DNA of 64,000 nucleotides from Hansfordia pulvinata (lineage: Eukaryota; Ascomycota; Sordariomycetes; Xylariales), in NCBI GenBank assembly GCA_006538405.1, contig BJKQ01000013.1:806001-870000 (forward strand). The letters are read 5' to 3'. Of the stretch, positions 11,703-24,021 are shown piece after piece. Made by a program: the position numbers and the translations under genes. Each line of letters opens with the position of its first letter. The first letter of the stretch is position 1. The notes under the pieces were generated by a model. That model saw nothing but the letters and a program-made list of their open reading frames with translations. It made no database searches and was not told the DNA's origin.

Positions 11703-13218
11703 GAGATTATACCCTGCCCTGCCCGGCTTGGGTTACCTTGCAGGGTGCAGGGGGTTCTGCGCCAGGTAGAGAGGGAGGGGGAGAGGGGACCGCGGGAGAA
11801 AAGCCAGCAGCGGGCGCGGATGCCTTGAAAGAGGAGTCCTCGTCGTCTCCGAGTGACAACGAAGGCTCTTTGGGATTTTATATGACACGCGGTTACAGCT
11901 TTGCCAGCGGGAGAAGAAGAGGCAAGAGACGGCGAGAATCACGGGAGAATTGTATATACAGATAGCATCATAGACAAGAGGATAGACATCGGAGGATGGG
12001 GGGGGGGGGGGGGGGGGGGGGGGCAGAAAGCACACCTTCGTTAACTTGGGTATTACCTACAGGTACTTGAAAAGAAACTTTTCCTGCTGTGAGAGACAAG
12101 AACCCCATCACTGATCAGCTTGAAGCATTGGCACTCAGACTTTCCCCCCGGCCGAAGGAGAAAGGACCTCGAGTCCTTCGATTCGACGATAGCACACGGG
12201 CAGTGACCGGCCAGGCACGCAGACCGGCCGGCACCGAAGCTCCGACCTCGTCCTGCCGGTTTCCCGTCAACAATTCACTTGCGACAACCCCGCCGTTCGG
12301 GACGTCGTTTCGCGATCGGCGATGGCGCGCGCCGCTGCCTTGCACGCGAGCCGCCTGGTTTGCTGGTGGCGAGTAACTGCCTTAGAAGCGGTGTTCGGAG
12401 CTCCAGCTGAGGGAGCATAGCTTGCGGCGGGACCCGGGTGGCAAGCGCAAGCTGTCAGTCCCCATTTTAAGGTGCAAAGAGGAAAACCCACCTCCTTACC
12501 TAAGTATACTTACCTACCTAACACCGGCCCTCGCCCCTCCGATGCCGACAGAAGGGGCGCCAGGGATTTTGAAGCCTGAGGTTCCTTTAGAGTAGCTGAG
12601 CCTGCTAGCCGGCCGATGCACGGTCAGATTCCCGAAAGAGCTACCTTTCCCGTCTCCGAGAACGGTTGGCTGACGGAGCGAGGCTGATAGAAAATCCTGA
12701 CAACTCAAACGACGTGCCCGGTAGCCCTTCAGCCAGATTGGGAAATTGTTGACCGGAATTCCCGTTTCTTGAACCTCTCCATTTTTTGTCTTTACACCGA
12801 AGCAATATGAGCGATATACCTGGGTAGGGAAGGTGACATTTAGGGGACTGGGAACCGTCATTCGCGAGCACACAGAGCCAAGGTAAAATCTAAAGGTCTG
12901 TATTCTATCTAATGAGTTAGAAACTACTAATAAGGTTCCTTCCAGCCGACCCATCCGCCTGAAAAATACCCGAAACTCGAGACTCAAGCCCTGCCTATGC
13001 TATATCGTCGCAAACACAAACCAAACCTCTCAAATACGTGCAAGTCCGAGTCCCGACGACCAGCACTCTTTAGAATTCGGCTTCTTGACTTGACACGGTT
13101 AACGTGACAACGCAAACTGCCCGTCGGCTCCCACTTCAAAGGCGGCAAAAAGAAGCTGCAAAGAGACAAGAGAGACAGCATTACCCCTTTGCCTTCGCTT
13201 CCCCTTGAAGTTCGAGAA
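11703..13218. other. intergenic; contains 26-base G run
   Basis: 3' flank of the secreted peptide gene and 3' flank of the convergent phosphatase gene. A 26-base poly-G run sits at 11998-12023. From about 12480 to 13100 the base composition drops in GC; an open frame there on the minus strand (12514-12987) has no recognisable feature. Confidence 0.6.
11998..12023 (+). repeat. poly-G tract (26)
   Basis: Twenty-six consecutive G, about 300 bp past the stop codon of the secreted peptide gene. The longest mononucleotide run in the window. Confidence 0.95.
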
Positions 13219-15375
13219 TCACCCCCAGACCCACCAAGCAGCCGTGAGCCCCCCGAGCACCACCACGACCGCCGCTGCCGCCATGGCAGACGCGCCGCCG
13301 CCGCCGCCAGAGGCGAGGACGAGCGCCCAGCCCAGCGCGCGCTCCCACCGGCGCACGGCGGCCCGGTGCGCGGGCGCCGCGGCGTTGAACCGCGCGAGGT
13401 CGGCGGGCAGGCGGGCGCGCGGGTCGACCTCGACGACGTTGTCGGCGCCGCCGCCGGCACCACCAGCAGCAGCAGCGGCAGCGGCAGCCGAGTCCCTGAC
13501 CCGCCTCTCCAGCGACCCCGGCGCGAGGAGGGGGACGTCGACGCGCAGGAACACGGGGCGGTGGTCGCTCGAGCGCAGCGGGGGCAGGGCGTCGTAGGCG
13601 CGCGGGCGCATCATCGTCGTCGCTACCGCCGCCGCCGCCGCCGCTTCCTCCACGGAGCCTTGCTGAACCCCTTCTCCCTGTCCCTCTGTAGAAACAGCAG
13701 TAGCAGGCGATGGCGGCACGTCGAGGTACAGGACGCGGTCGCACCACCCGGGCCACCGATGCGTCGCCCACGTCCAGCTCGGCAACTCGCCCTTGTGCTT
13801 GCCCTGGTCTCTCCCGTGCTCATCATCATCATCATCATCACCACCATCGTCCTCCTCCTCTTCCTCCCCATCGCTCATCTTCAGCTTGTAAGTCGGCGCG
13901 AAGCGGACGGGCTGCTCCGACAGGCCGTGCAGCGCGCGCCCCGCCCGCCTCTCGGCCGTGAGCTGGTCGCCCGCGAAGAAGGCCGCGTAGTCCCGCTGCC
14001 AGCGGGCCTCCTCCTCCCTGCTCCCCGCCGCCGCCGCCGCCGCCTCGTCGTCGTCGTCGTCGTCATCGTCCTGGTGCGAGTAAGGGTAGTCCTTCGGGAC
14101 CGGGGGGAACGCGGCTCCCGAGGGAGGCGACTCGGCCGCGATGCGGTAGTTGAGGTCGCCGGCGACGAACAGGTGGCTGCTGGCCCTGTAGATGCCCGCG
14201 CTGCGGAGGCGGCTCTGCTCGCCTCCGCCGTCCTGGCTTCCCCCTTCCTCTCCTCCTCTATCCTCACAATATCGACCCTGCTCGTCATCGTCATCGTCGT
14301 CGTCGTCGTCGTCTGCGAGTAGACCCCTCGTCTCGTCCGGACCGCCGCTGGCCCCTTCGCTCCGCCGCCGCCGCCGCCGCCGTTCCCGATCCCCACCCTC
14401 GCTCACCTGCTGCCGCGCGGCGGCGAGCAGGTCCCCCTCGAAGATCAGGTCCGACATGATGGTCGCCCAGTTGCGGTTGCGCGTCTCGAGGTTCCACTCC
14501 ATGGCCTGCAGGTGCGTGCCCACAAAGGTGAGCTCCGTCTCGGCGGCCGCGGCGGGCCGCCCGTCGCCGCCGCCGCCGCGGTACAGGAACCTCAGCCCGA
14601 CGGCGCCCTTGTTGGCCATGTCCCCGGCGCCGAAGCCGACCTCCGCGCCGCGAACGTCGCGCACGCCGCACTCATGCTCGGAAACAGCGCCCGAGCCGTC
14701 GCCCCGGCGCCGCTCGAGCAGCATGAGCCCCGTCATGCCGACGTTGCGCGTCGCCGTCAGCGTGTAGGGCGGCGCGTCCCCCGTCGTCGTGGACGGAGAG
14801 GCAGAAGAGGTGGAGCTTGCAGCCGCCGCCGCCGCCGCCGCAGCAGAAGCAGCAGCAGAGCGGGCCTTGCCCCCTCGGTCTGCCCCCTCATCGCCGCCTC
14901 CGCCGAGGAGAAAAGCGGTCGCGGCGCCGTTGACGGCCGCCACGTACCGCGCAAAGTAGGGGTTCAGCAGGTAGGAGCCGGCAAACGCCTGCGCGAGCGG
15001 GGCCATTTCCTGGAGTGAGCTGGGGGAGGGGGAGAAGGGACGTGCGCGATGTGGTCAGCTTCAGATAGGCCAAACAGTGAGAGAGAGAGGGAGAGAGAGA
15101 GAGAGAGAGAGAGAGGGTTTTGGGGATTCCGAGCGCGCGCTTTGCCCTTTCAGACGCAGGTTCTGCACATTCAGATATCGCAGGCAGTTTGGGGGAGAAG
15201 GGCAAAAAGAAAGAGAAAAAACTCACAAGACAACCAGGTCGGGCAGACTATCGCCATGACGGGCAAAGGCGCGGCACAGGTAGCGGGCCAGGACAGGCGC
15301 GTCGATGAGGCTCTTGCCGGCGTTGAAGGTCAGGTAGAAGACGTCGACCGACGGCATCTCGGGCGGAGCGGCCAT
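13219..15375 (-). CDS. inositol polyphosphate 5-phosphatase, tail-anchored, Inp54-like
   Basis: Removes the 5-phosphate of PI(4,5)P2. Two exons, 15375-15227 and 15019-13219, encode about 649 residues; the 207-bp intron contains a (CT)n tract, a GCTGACC branch site and a CCCCAG acceptor, and joins to read DLVVFSLQEMAPL. Catalytic blocks of the endonuclease/exonuclease/phosphatase fold are all present in order: FNAGKS, SLQEMAPL, GMTGLMLLERR, ANKGAVGLRF, FVGTHLQAMEWNLETRN, VAGDLNYRI, the PTYKLK lead-in, RWPGWCDRVLYLD and SSDHRPVFL. The C-terminus is an Ala/Val-rich hydrophobic stretch of about 20 residues ending in AAWWVWG, which matches the ER tail anchor known for yeast Inp54. Odd feature: several poly-Asp and poly-Ala insertions between the catalytic blocks make it longer than usual. 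Overlapping long plus-strand frames are shadows of its high third-position GC. Confidence 0.9.
15078..15117 (+). repeat. (GA)n microsatellite in phosphatase intron
   Basis: About 40 bp of GA repeats (CT on the coding strand) inside the single intron of the 5-phosphatase gene, in the pyrimidine-rich part. Confidence 0.9.
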
Positions 15376-17753
15376 GATGGCGGGCCGGCGGGAGGTTGCG
15401 AGGGCGGACGGAGGCGGGGAAGTAAGTGGTGGGCGGAAGAGCGCGGGGTTGGGGGTGCGTGGGGAGGGAAATGGGAGGGAGGAAAGCACCGACGCCGTTC
15501 GGAGCGTCGAGAGTCGGTGGCGATCAAATCGGTCGGGGGGTTGGGAGTAAGTGTAAGAGAGGGGAGAGAGCGTCGCGCGCGGTTTATGTGGCGAGCGCGC
15601 AGCAAACGAGGCAAACAAGGCTGATAGTGGCAGTGATGATACGAGTAATAAAACCCGGCAGTTGATAACTGGTTGTACTCGTCGTCTCGCCAGTCCGCAG
15701 TCAAGTCAAGCCTGATCAAGTCAAGACGAGTCGGGCCAAGCTTGTCGACTCACCACAGCACCCACCGCCGATCGATCACGCCAATCCTGCGGCCAGCTGT
15801 GTTCGCAGGTCCCGGCCCTCGTCTTCGAGCCCACAATCAAGCAGTACTCGTAGCTATCACATGGGTTGTCTAAGGTTCTCTCTTTCGCGCGGCCTGGCAA
15901 CCTGTCAGCCATCCCCAGCTAGCACCAGTAGCGATTTGCGCCCCCCACACGCCCGCGGCCAAACAAGCTGACCTGATGCGCTGCTTGACAGCTGCCTAGC
16001 TGATGCGCTCTATCACAACCACTACCTGCATGCAATCTGCACTACTCGTAATCTGGTCACTTTCGATGCTTCGCTGTCGTCGTCGCGGTCTGGTCGTCGG
16101 ATGCAGCTTGTGGCTTGAGGGCGAGGAACAATCAAGCAAGGGACAGCCATGATCACTGGCCTGAGCAGACTTGAGCTCCTATATAGGTACTCGTAGGTCG
16201 CCCACCACCAGTCGATACAACGTCACGAGCCCGTCGCAACGCCTCGACTTCCCGTCGTGCCACCGCACACGAGCCAGCCTCGACGTAACATGCGGGCACC
16301 CTGCTCACATGCCATGCCACACGCCGCCCCGAGCCCCACCCACCTGTTTGTCGCCTGCGCCTTGTCACACACGCAATCTAAAACCTCACAATCATCCCCC
16401 ACATGACATCCCGTTGGAGCAATCTGTATCATTCTGGTTGTAAACTACCTAGTGTGCGAGCCAATGCCTGTCCGTATCCTCCGGCTAAGGGACTCGTTGC
16501 TTCAGCCTGGTTGGACCAACTTTGCCTTCTCACTCTGCCTGGACTGGATCGCGCTTCCCACGTGCTGGCAAAGCGGCGAGTGTATCGAGTACTACCTCAC
16601 CCAGAACGACCAAACCGAGCCGCAATCCAGTTTACACGGGACAATGGCGCATGCCCGTTAGGGAGCCTCTCAAGATCACATAGCAATCAAGTACTGAGCT
16701 GCCACGGCACCCGTTGCCAGTCATCGTTGGTCAGCCGGCGAGCAGCCGAGTCACAGCCCGTAGTGCTGCCCTGGGCGCTTTACCGATACTCTCCCTCAAC
16801 TTGCGCCAAGTTAGAGCCGAAGACAAAACGCCTGTTCCCGGCGCAGTTGTCCATCATGTCGTCTCTCGTCTCAATCGGCGTCAAGTCAGATACCCCACCC
16901 TCATCCCTCATTAAGCACCCTTCCCTTCAGAACCGGACGACATGACGCAAAGACTAGGAAAAAGGAAACAAGATTCGATCTGAGAAACTGCCGAGTGTGT
17001 CCGCATGGATATGAGTACTGTTGTGACGCAACGATGCTGACGCACAGATGCTTCTCTGCGATGAAACAATTCGCGGTCGAGTGAGTCGAGCAGTGGCCGT
17101 CTCACCGAGTTCCATAATATGTTGTCGGCGAGAGACTGCTGGGCCACGGCAGACACAGCTCTTTGTATCGACACCCGAGCGGGTCAAGATGCCGGGCGTG
17201 CCGTTCAGACAGCCTGCGGTTCTTTCAGGACGTAGCGGTGCCGGGGCAAGCACTTGAACATACGCCTTCTGGGGTCGCAGGTGTCCGAGCCATGGAAGGG
17301 GGGACATGGGAGTGAAGTGTGCATCGAAGAACAGAAACAAAAGCAATCCTCATAGTACGAAACGGAGTGATAGGCGGCCCTCTACCGAATGATCTTTGAC
17401 AGAAGCTCCCAAGTGAGCTCTGCAGGGCCAAGGAACTGGTGATGACGGGGCTGCCACGGAGAGGAGAGATGCTGCGCTCAACCGTCTGCGAGCTCGGGGT
17501 ACGCAGCGGGGCGCAAATGGCGATATCCGGAAGAACTCATGGCGAAATCATTTGCGATAGGGACTGGATGCGTATGCGGGGTTGCCTTGGCCTTTGGAAG
17601 CTGATCGCAGCCTATCATCGGAGACTGAAGCGTCAGCAATCGTGTCAGCAATTCCTCCGGCCAGCGTTATGAATCACACCAAACTCGAAGGAAACATGAT
17701 CCCTTACAAGGAATGCTTGGACTGGGCGGAACTGGGCGGAATTGGCGAGTTAC
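15376..17753. other. intergenic
   Basis: Promoter and leader of the phosphatase gene on one side (GC-rich to about 15.6 kb) and the 3' region of casein kinase I on the other. Between them the sequence has no frame with domain signal. Copies of the dispersed 8-mer TACTCGTA lie at 15845, 16043 and 16188. A last, unannotated exon of the kinase could lie between 17520 and 17624 (see findings). Confidence 0.55.
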
Positions 17754-19044
17754 TCACATCCTGTCGCTTCCTCCGACGGCGCGGCTGGTCTCCGGGGTGT
17801 CGACACCAGGGGCGATAACCTTGCGGCGGGAGCCGGGGATAGCGTTGGGCTTAGGGGCGCCGGGCTGGGCGGCCTGGCCAGCGGCGGCCGCGTTGGCGCG
17901 AGAGGCACGGGCCTTCTCCTCCTCCTCTCCGGCACCTGCAGCCTGGGCAATAGCCTGAGCATTCTTCTGGTACTTGTAGACGGTCCAGTCAAAAACATAG
18001 TCGTACTGGAAGCCCTCGCGGACGAACAGGTCGCGGAAGATCTTGCGAAGGTAGCTGTAGTCGGGCTTGTCGTCGAAGCGCAGCGAGCGAGTGTAGTTGA
18101 GGTAGATGGCGAACTCGTTGGGGAAGCCACGGCAGAGGACCTCGGTGGGGGTGGTCATCTTCTTTTCCATAATGCGGTCGTACTTCTGCTTCTTGGTAGC
18201 AGCCTTGAGGCCTTGCCAGGGGAGGGATCCACGGCAGAAGTAGAGCATGACGTAGCCGAGGGACTCCATGTCGTCACGGCGGGATTGTTCTGGGCAGAGT
18301 TAGCGATGCACAGAAGCGTCGTGAAGAGGACTACAACTTACCGACACCCAAGTGAGTGTTGATACTAGCGTATCGAGCAGTACCAGTCAAGTTTTTGTTC
18401 TCACGGTAGGGAATGTGAAAGTGAGTCTTGGGGTCACGATACTTCTTGGCCAAACCGAAGTCGATAACATTGACTTGGTTACCGCGCTTACCGATCCCCA
18501 TCAAGAAGTTGTCAGGCTTGATATCGCGGTGGATGAATGACTTGGCGTGGATGTACTCGATGCGAGAGATGAGCTGGTCGGCCAGCAGCAGCACCGTCTT
18601 GAGGGAGAATTTGCGGTTGCAGAAGTTGAAGAGGTCTTCCAGACTGGGTCCGAGCAGGTCGAGCACCATGGCGTTGTAGTCACATTCGGTTCCGAACCAA
18701 CGGACGAAGGGGATGCCGACTCCGCCAGCGAGCGACTTGTAAACTCTCGCCTCATACTCAAGCTGGGGGTGCTTGGCTTTGACCGACTCGAGCTTGATGG
18801 CGATCTCTTCACCCGAGATAATGTTGGTACCCAGGTAAATGTCACCGAATGAGCCTGAACCAATCTTTCTGCCGATACGGTACTTGTTACCGACGCGGAG
18901 GTCCTGTTTGTGGGCGGTTAGCCTACGGGACACGATGCTGCGGTCGGAGACAACATTTTCCAACGGCACCATCACGAAAACTTATCGAAGACGGCGAGGT
19001 GAAAGGCACGGGGGGGAGGGGTGTAAACATACCATGGTCGTCAT
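17754..19044 (-). CDS. ck-1a: casein kinase I (CK-1a / Hhp1 type)
   Basis: Ser/Thr kinase acting in nucleus and cytoplasm; in Neurospora the orthologue phosphorylates the clock protein FRQ, and the family also acts in DNA repair, trafficking and growth. Exons: 19044-19033 (only 12 nt, MTTM), 18903-18342 and 18289-17754, giving 369 residues if translation ends at the TGA at 17754. Features: [15 protein letters not shown] start, glycine loop GSGSFGDIY, catalytic Lys in [30 protein letters not shown], and the CK1-specific SIN in place of APE. The second splice junction restores [18 protein letters not shown]. The tail is Ala/Glu-rich and ends GGSDRM. The tiny first exon is supported by a perfect GTATGT donor and CAAACAG acceptor. 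The last codons overlap a consensus donor, so an alternative C-terminus is possible. Confidence 0.96.
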
Positions 19045-20126
19045 GATGGCGGCTGAGTCTCGTCAGCTACCGCGAAGGGAGCTGGAGATGTGGTTGAGGT
19101 TGGTTCAGTACGAGGGGAGGCGGTCGGGGCCTTTGAAAACGGATTAGTCTATGCGGACGAGACGTCGGGTCGCGACGATGATGCGAGACGAGAGATGCCC
19201 GACGATATATTGCGGAACGGTGTGAGGGGGTGGCGACGGATGGGCAGCGTGCTGAGCCACGCGTTGATGGGAAGACGAAGACGGTGTGGTGAAGATGGAT
19301 TGAATTGAACTCGACGGACGGAGTGGCCTAGGAAGAGTCGAGGCCGAGTGAGGACCGAGCGGCCCAAATGGAGCAGGTGGTGGGCGGGCGTGCTTGGCGG
19401 TAAGGCAGGGCAGGGCAGGGCAATCACAGAGGGACGGCTGGGGCTGGGCACCGCAGGGCAGGGCAGGGCGGGTGCAGGCAGGGAGGGGCGGACAGGACGA
19501 AAAGGCGGGCGGCAGGGGGCAAAGGTCGGTCAGGCCGGCCAGGTGACGGTGGCATAGGTGGCTAGGGCCGGTCCAGCTTGGGCAGAGATGAGAGAGCCCA
19601 CTCAGGTGATTGAATGTTTGGGGTTGAGGCGACGATCGATCAGGCCGTGGGCAGGACGCAGGCCGATCCAGGGCTCCGAGGCGTGAGCCCGGCAAATCAG
19701 CACGCTGCCGCCGCAGCACGCGGAGGCCTGTTGTAGGTGGAATGCAACCATCCAGCCTCTTGGCTGCTTGGTCAAACGATGGGATGGGATTTGGAGGGAG
19801 GGATGGGTGATAGACTCGGGCGCCGCACCTGCACGGCCGCACTGTATTCTGGGATGGTCTGGTCGGGTGTGGTGTGGGGGAGGGCACCTAGTGCGGGTGG
19901 CTTCAAGGCGGTGGGAGCAAACGAGGATCGTCCGAATCAATCATTAATCAAGCAATCGAGCGATTGCACATGTTTGCCCGGTGCCTCAGCCAGGTCCCGG
20001 GTGTAGCGGTCTTGGAATGACAGATGCGAAGCGACGCCCGACGGTGTCGCTGCAAGGGACTAACCGTTCACCGCGGGCAGGGTTTAAGATGGCAAGGGTT
20101 TGGGCGGCGAGGGCGCAGCCCGAGAA

Positions 20127-20159
20127 TGAAGGCGGTAGTGAAGGCGGTAGTGAAGGCGA
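20127..20159 (+). repeat. 12-bp tandem repeat (2.7 copies)
   Basis: Unit TGAAGGCGGTAG repeated twice exactly with a third partial copy. Confidence 0.9.
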
Positions 20160-23100
20160 TGATGATGACAGTGGCACTGGTGGGTGGGTGGAATGGATGT
20201 GCTCGAGTGCTGTGGGCAAAGATGGGGACGCAGGCAGAGGAGATCCCTAGAACGGCGGACGTTGGAACGTTGGAATTTGCACTCACCTTGCGTGTGTCGA
20301 TTCACGATCGGACGGTCGGGGCTGGCAGTCGGGCGGCGAGATGACGATGGCTTCTCTTCCCTTGCAGACAGGCAGGCGTCGGTGGGCGGTCGACGTGGGG
20401 AGCAGACGGTGGCGGTCGGGGATGGAGGGAGGAAGAGGAGGGAGAGAGGGAATTCCAGCACGAGACGCCGAGGTACATGTAGCCTCCGTGCCGCTGCCGC
20501 AGTAGGTATCCACGCGAGTACTGTGGACTGCCCGGGTGGCTGTCGGGCACACTGTGAGGTACATCCTGGATGATAGGCGGCGATGGTACGCGGAAGCGAC
20601 CCGACCCAAGGCTGCTTGAAAGGTACCTCCTGACGGCAGATAGGCTCCCGGATGTCGACCTCCTGCAACAGGAATTTGACCTCCGAAGCACAGAGACATC
20701 CAATGTAGGTACTTACATCCGGCAGGTTTTTCAATCCTCGCGAAGTACCCCCATCCTCAACCAGATTCTTTACGAGTAAAGCTGCCCGCGGTATGATCAA
20801 CGACTCATAGATGCTTGATATATGGTCTGCAGTGATTGGGATTTCCACGATAGGAGACTGCTAGGCTTTCAGCACGACCGGTCGACCGAGGTACGGGGGC
20901 AATTCGAAGAAGGGCGCGTTCACCACTTTCGCCATCCCTGGATGTAGTTGACCGCAAGAAACCTCGGGCACATGTACCGTACGTGGCCGCATAAGGCGTC
21001 GGGTGCGGGCCTGGATGGTCAAGCAAAACGAAGCCTTTCTTTCACTCCTGGTGAGTGCATTCACGAGGCACATGTATGCAGGCACATCATCATGTATGTC
21101 CTCCGCTCACTAGGTACCGCCAGACGTCGCTCGCATAACGACCCGATCTGAAGCGGCGGCTTGACTCTATCAAGCAACGTGAAGGCACGAAAGGCAGGGC
21201 GAGTTGAATGACAAAGGCACATCATCGCCTGCCAGGATCTGGTGGCTGCGGCTTCCGCCATCCATCCCAGGGTCGGGCCACTTTGGGCCTCAAGCGCCCG
21301 CGTCGAGTGCTCGCGCCCCCTGATCCGGCTTCCCATTGGGACTGGCGGCTGCGGGTGCGGCGCCGCTTTCGGTCAGTACGAATGACATGCACTGTACCCG
21401 GTCGGGAATACGAGTCCCGCGGCGGGCGGGCTTTGTCGAGGACGGAACGGGGTACGCGCAGAAGGGGCTCGAGGGAAGGGCGTCGATGTATCGCAAAGCA
21501 GGCGGGCAGATGTGTTTGTTTGCAATGCAAGCTGCAGGAACCGACCCCGAGGTACGCGTACCGTGCACGAGGCATTGCCGCCTCCCGCCGTGCCAATGCC
21601 CCAGCTGTACATGTGCCTGATCTTGTCAGAGGTACCGGCGCGCTGTCTCGGCCCGCCGATAGGTACATACAATCGCGACACGAGGGACGTGCGAGGACCA
21701 AAGCAAGGGCCATAGATATGTACCTCATGCAAGCAGCACATTCGGGCCACAGGCCGACTGACACGGAGCATCTCGGCGGATGCTGGTACCTGAGATACAT
21801 GAAGTACGAGTACTCGTGCCCCTCGAGTCGAGCCTCAACTTGAATTGGATGGATGGATGTTCTTGGCTCGGGCCGCCTGCAACGGTAGCCCAGTAATCAC
21901 AAACACTGCATCCACAACACCTGCAAACATCGCCGCCCCTGACGCCACTCCGGTCCGCGGACCGTCACTCTCATGGCCCTTTATTTCCCTCCTCTTCTCC
22001 CTATTGCGAGGGCTCAGCCAACGGCCGGGTTTGGCAGATCACGTCAACCCCCGGGCGGCATCCAGGCAACCTGATCCCACGCGCCACTACGAGGGCACAA
22101 ACCGCGCGCGACGCCGCGGCTAGGGTCCGCGACGAAGGCCGCCGCGGGTTGGTGGGGTCAGAGGCGGCGGCGGCGGCAATATCGACTCCTTGCAGGTCAT
22201 CCCATCCCATCCTGGGGCTCCAGGGAAACCCAAGAAGACGAAGAACCCAAAGCACCCGTTGCTGCGTGAATGCTCGGTGCACAACACACACGCATTGCGT
22301 CTACATTACAGCCAGCGGCCGCCAGAGCATCTCCCGCCCGCCCAGGACCCCGGGGAGAGGGCCTCTGCCCTGTCTCCGGGCGGGCGTTGGCGTGTGCAGG
22401 CATCGGTCCCCCGGCCCCGTAGCCCCAAACGCCATGCACGATGGACAAGCTGCAATGCGGGCCTCGGGCGTAATCAACCCGGCAGTGTGGCCTGCGAGAG
22501 TGGGAGAGGTCAAACCCAGCACTCATCAGTTCCTCTGTCTCCCCGCCCAGGTCGACCCAGAGCGATCAGACGTTGTGACGGGGATTCGACGCTATGTCAC
22601 GGTCACGGCCGTGCTCCTGGGGTTCCCTGTCCAGCGAGAAGCAGTGGGTTGAGGATGGATCCGGCAGGCCGGGCGGAGAGCAGTCAGTTTCGCTGGAATT
22701 GGCGGCGCCGCCACGTTCACCAAGCCTGGTTGCGGCGGTTACGGGCGATCTACATATCTGGGACGTGATACTCGTAAGCGCCCTTGCGGCGCTTCGAGAG
22801 CCGGCCACGCATTGCGCTACCCTGCCGGGCACCGTCTGGCGCCACCACCGCCGGCTCCTAATGGCTGGCTGGCTAACTGAGCAGCGGTGGGGATTGTGCG
22901 ATGGCTTGGGCGGCGGCTCAACGCAAGGGACGGCAAAATCTGCCCCCCCTTGTGCGCGCCCCAGCCCGCGTACGGAGTAGCGTCCCAGGGGGCCGTTGGG
23001 CGCGAGGCACTCGTACGTCAGGCACCGACACGCCCAGCGTCATGTCCGTGGGACGAGCCATGAGAGTGCAAAGAATACGAGTACAAAGTACTGGTGGACG

Positions 23101-24000
23101 ACTCGGGACTGATGAGCAGGAAGAGCCCTTGTTGTCGGACTTATCTGCGAGTACTTGCGCTCCATGATGGTCTCGCAGCTCACCCGCCGGCGGTCCTCCG
23201 GCCGGGCCAGGCTGCCGTCCGTCCGAGACGAGCTCCGGAGGCGGAGGGGGGGCTCCGTGCCTGTGCAACACGGGGCTTCGCTTGCTCTTCTGCTGGAGCG
23301 ATCAGCAGACATCGAGGGAGCCGATGATCGCTGGGCTGGGCTCGACAGACGTCGTCTGAATGCCAATTTCCAACCTCCCCTGCTGAGCTCCTTCGCCCAG
23401 AGAGAGAAGGAGAAAAAAGCTCATCGCACGGCCACTGGATTCTACGCTGGGTGCAATGACGCAGTTTGAGCACCCAGGTCGCCCGAGACGAGAGGAGGCG
23501 GGCCGGACAGGATGCGGGAGGTCGACTCACTCATCAATGGTCGCGGCCTTAAGATGGCCCATTATCGGCCGGGGCCCGGGTTGTTGATATCAATCTTTGG
23601 CGCCGGTGGGGCCGGAAGTCCACCTCAGGGTCGGTCGTCTACGGAGTACGAGTACTGGTGGGCAGGGCCTATTGGATTGGCTTGATGAGCGAGCCACCAG
23701 CAGACATTGTGTGCATGTGTGAGGCCAGCGGGGCGTCAGGCACGAATCCATGGCTGACCTCATCAGCTTCCAGTCGTTTCCCTTTTCTTTTTTTCTTCCT
23801 TTCTTTGGTACTTCTCTTTCGTTTCGAGCGTCTTGGGCAACGGCCGGAGCGACTGGAACGAATCACGGTGGTTGAAAGGCGGCGGTCTCGGGGAGGGGCT
23901 CACACCCGTAACGGGTAAGCTGGGAATTCTGCCCAACGCCGCATGAAGCCCAAGCGCTTCCTCCAGGCTTGTGTTGTCTGTCGTGGATCCTGAAGGGGAG

Positions 24001-24021
24001 GGGGGGGGGGGGGGGGGGGGG
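24001..24021 (+). repeat. poly-G tract (21)
   Basis: Twenty-one consecutive G following a short G-rich lead-in. Confidence 0.95.

Noticed and set aside
13189..14322. 377-codon plus-strand frame opposite the 5-phosphatase
   Set aside because: It is the complement of the phosphatase coding sequence; Arg/Ala-rich shadow caused by high third-position GC.
19144..19887. 247-codon minus-strand frame upstream of casein kinase I
   Set aside because: Pro/Ser/Arg-rich translation of a C-rich leader; no conserved feature, and it lies where the promoter and leader are expected.
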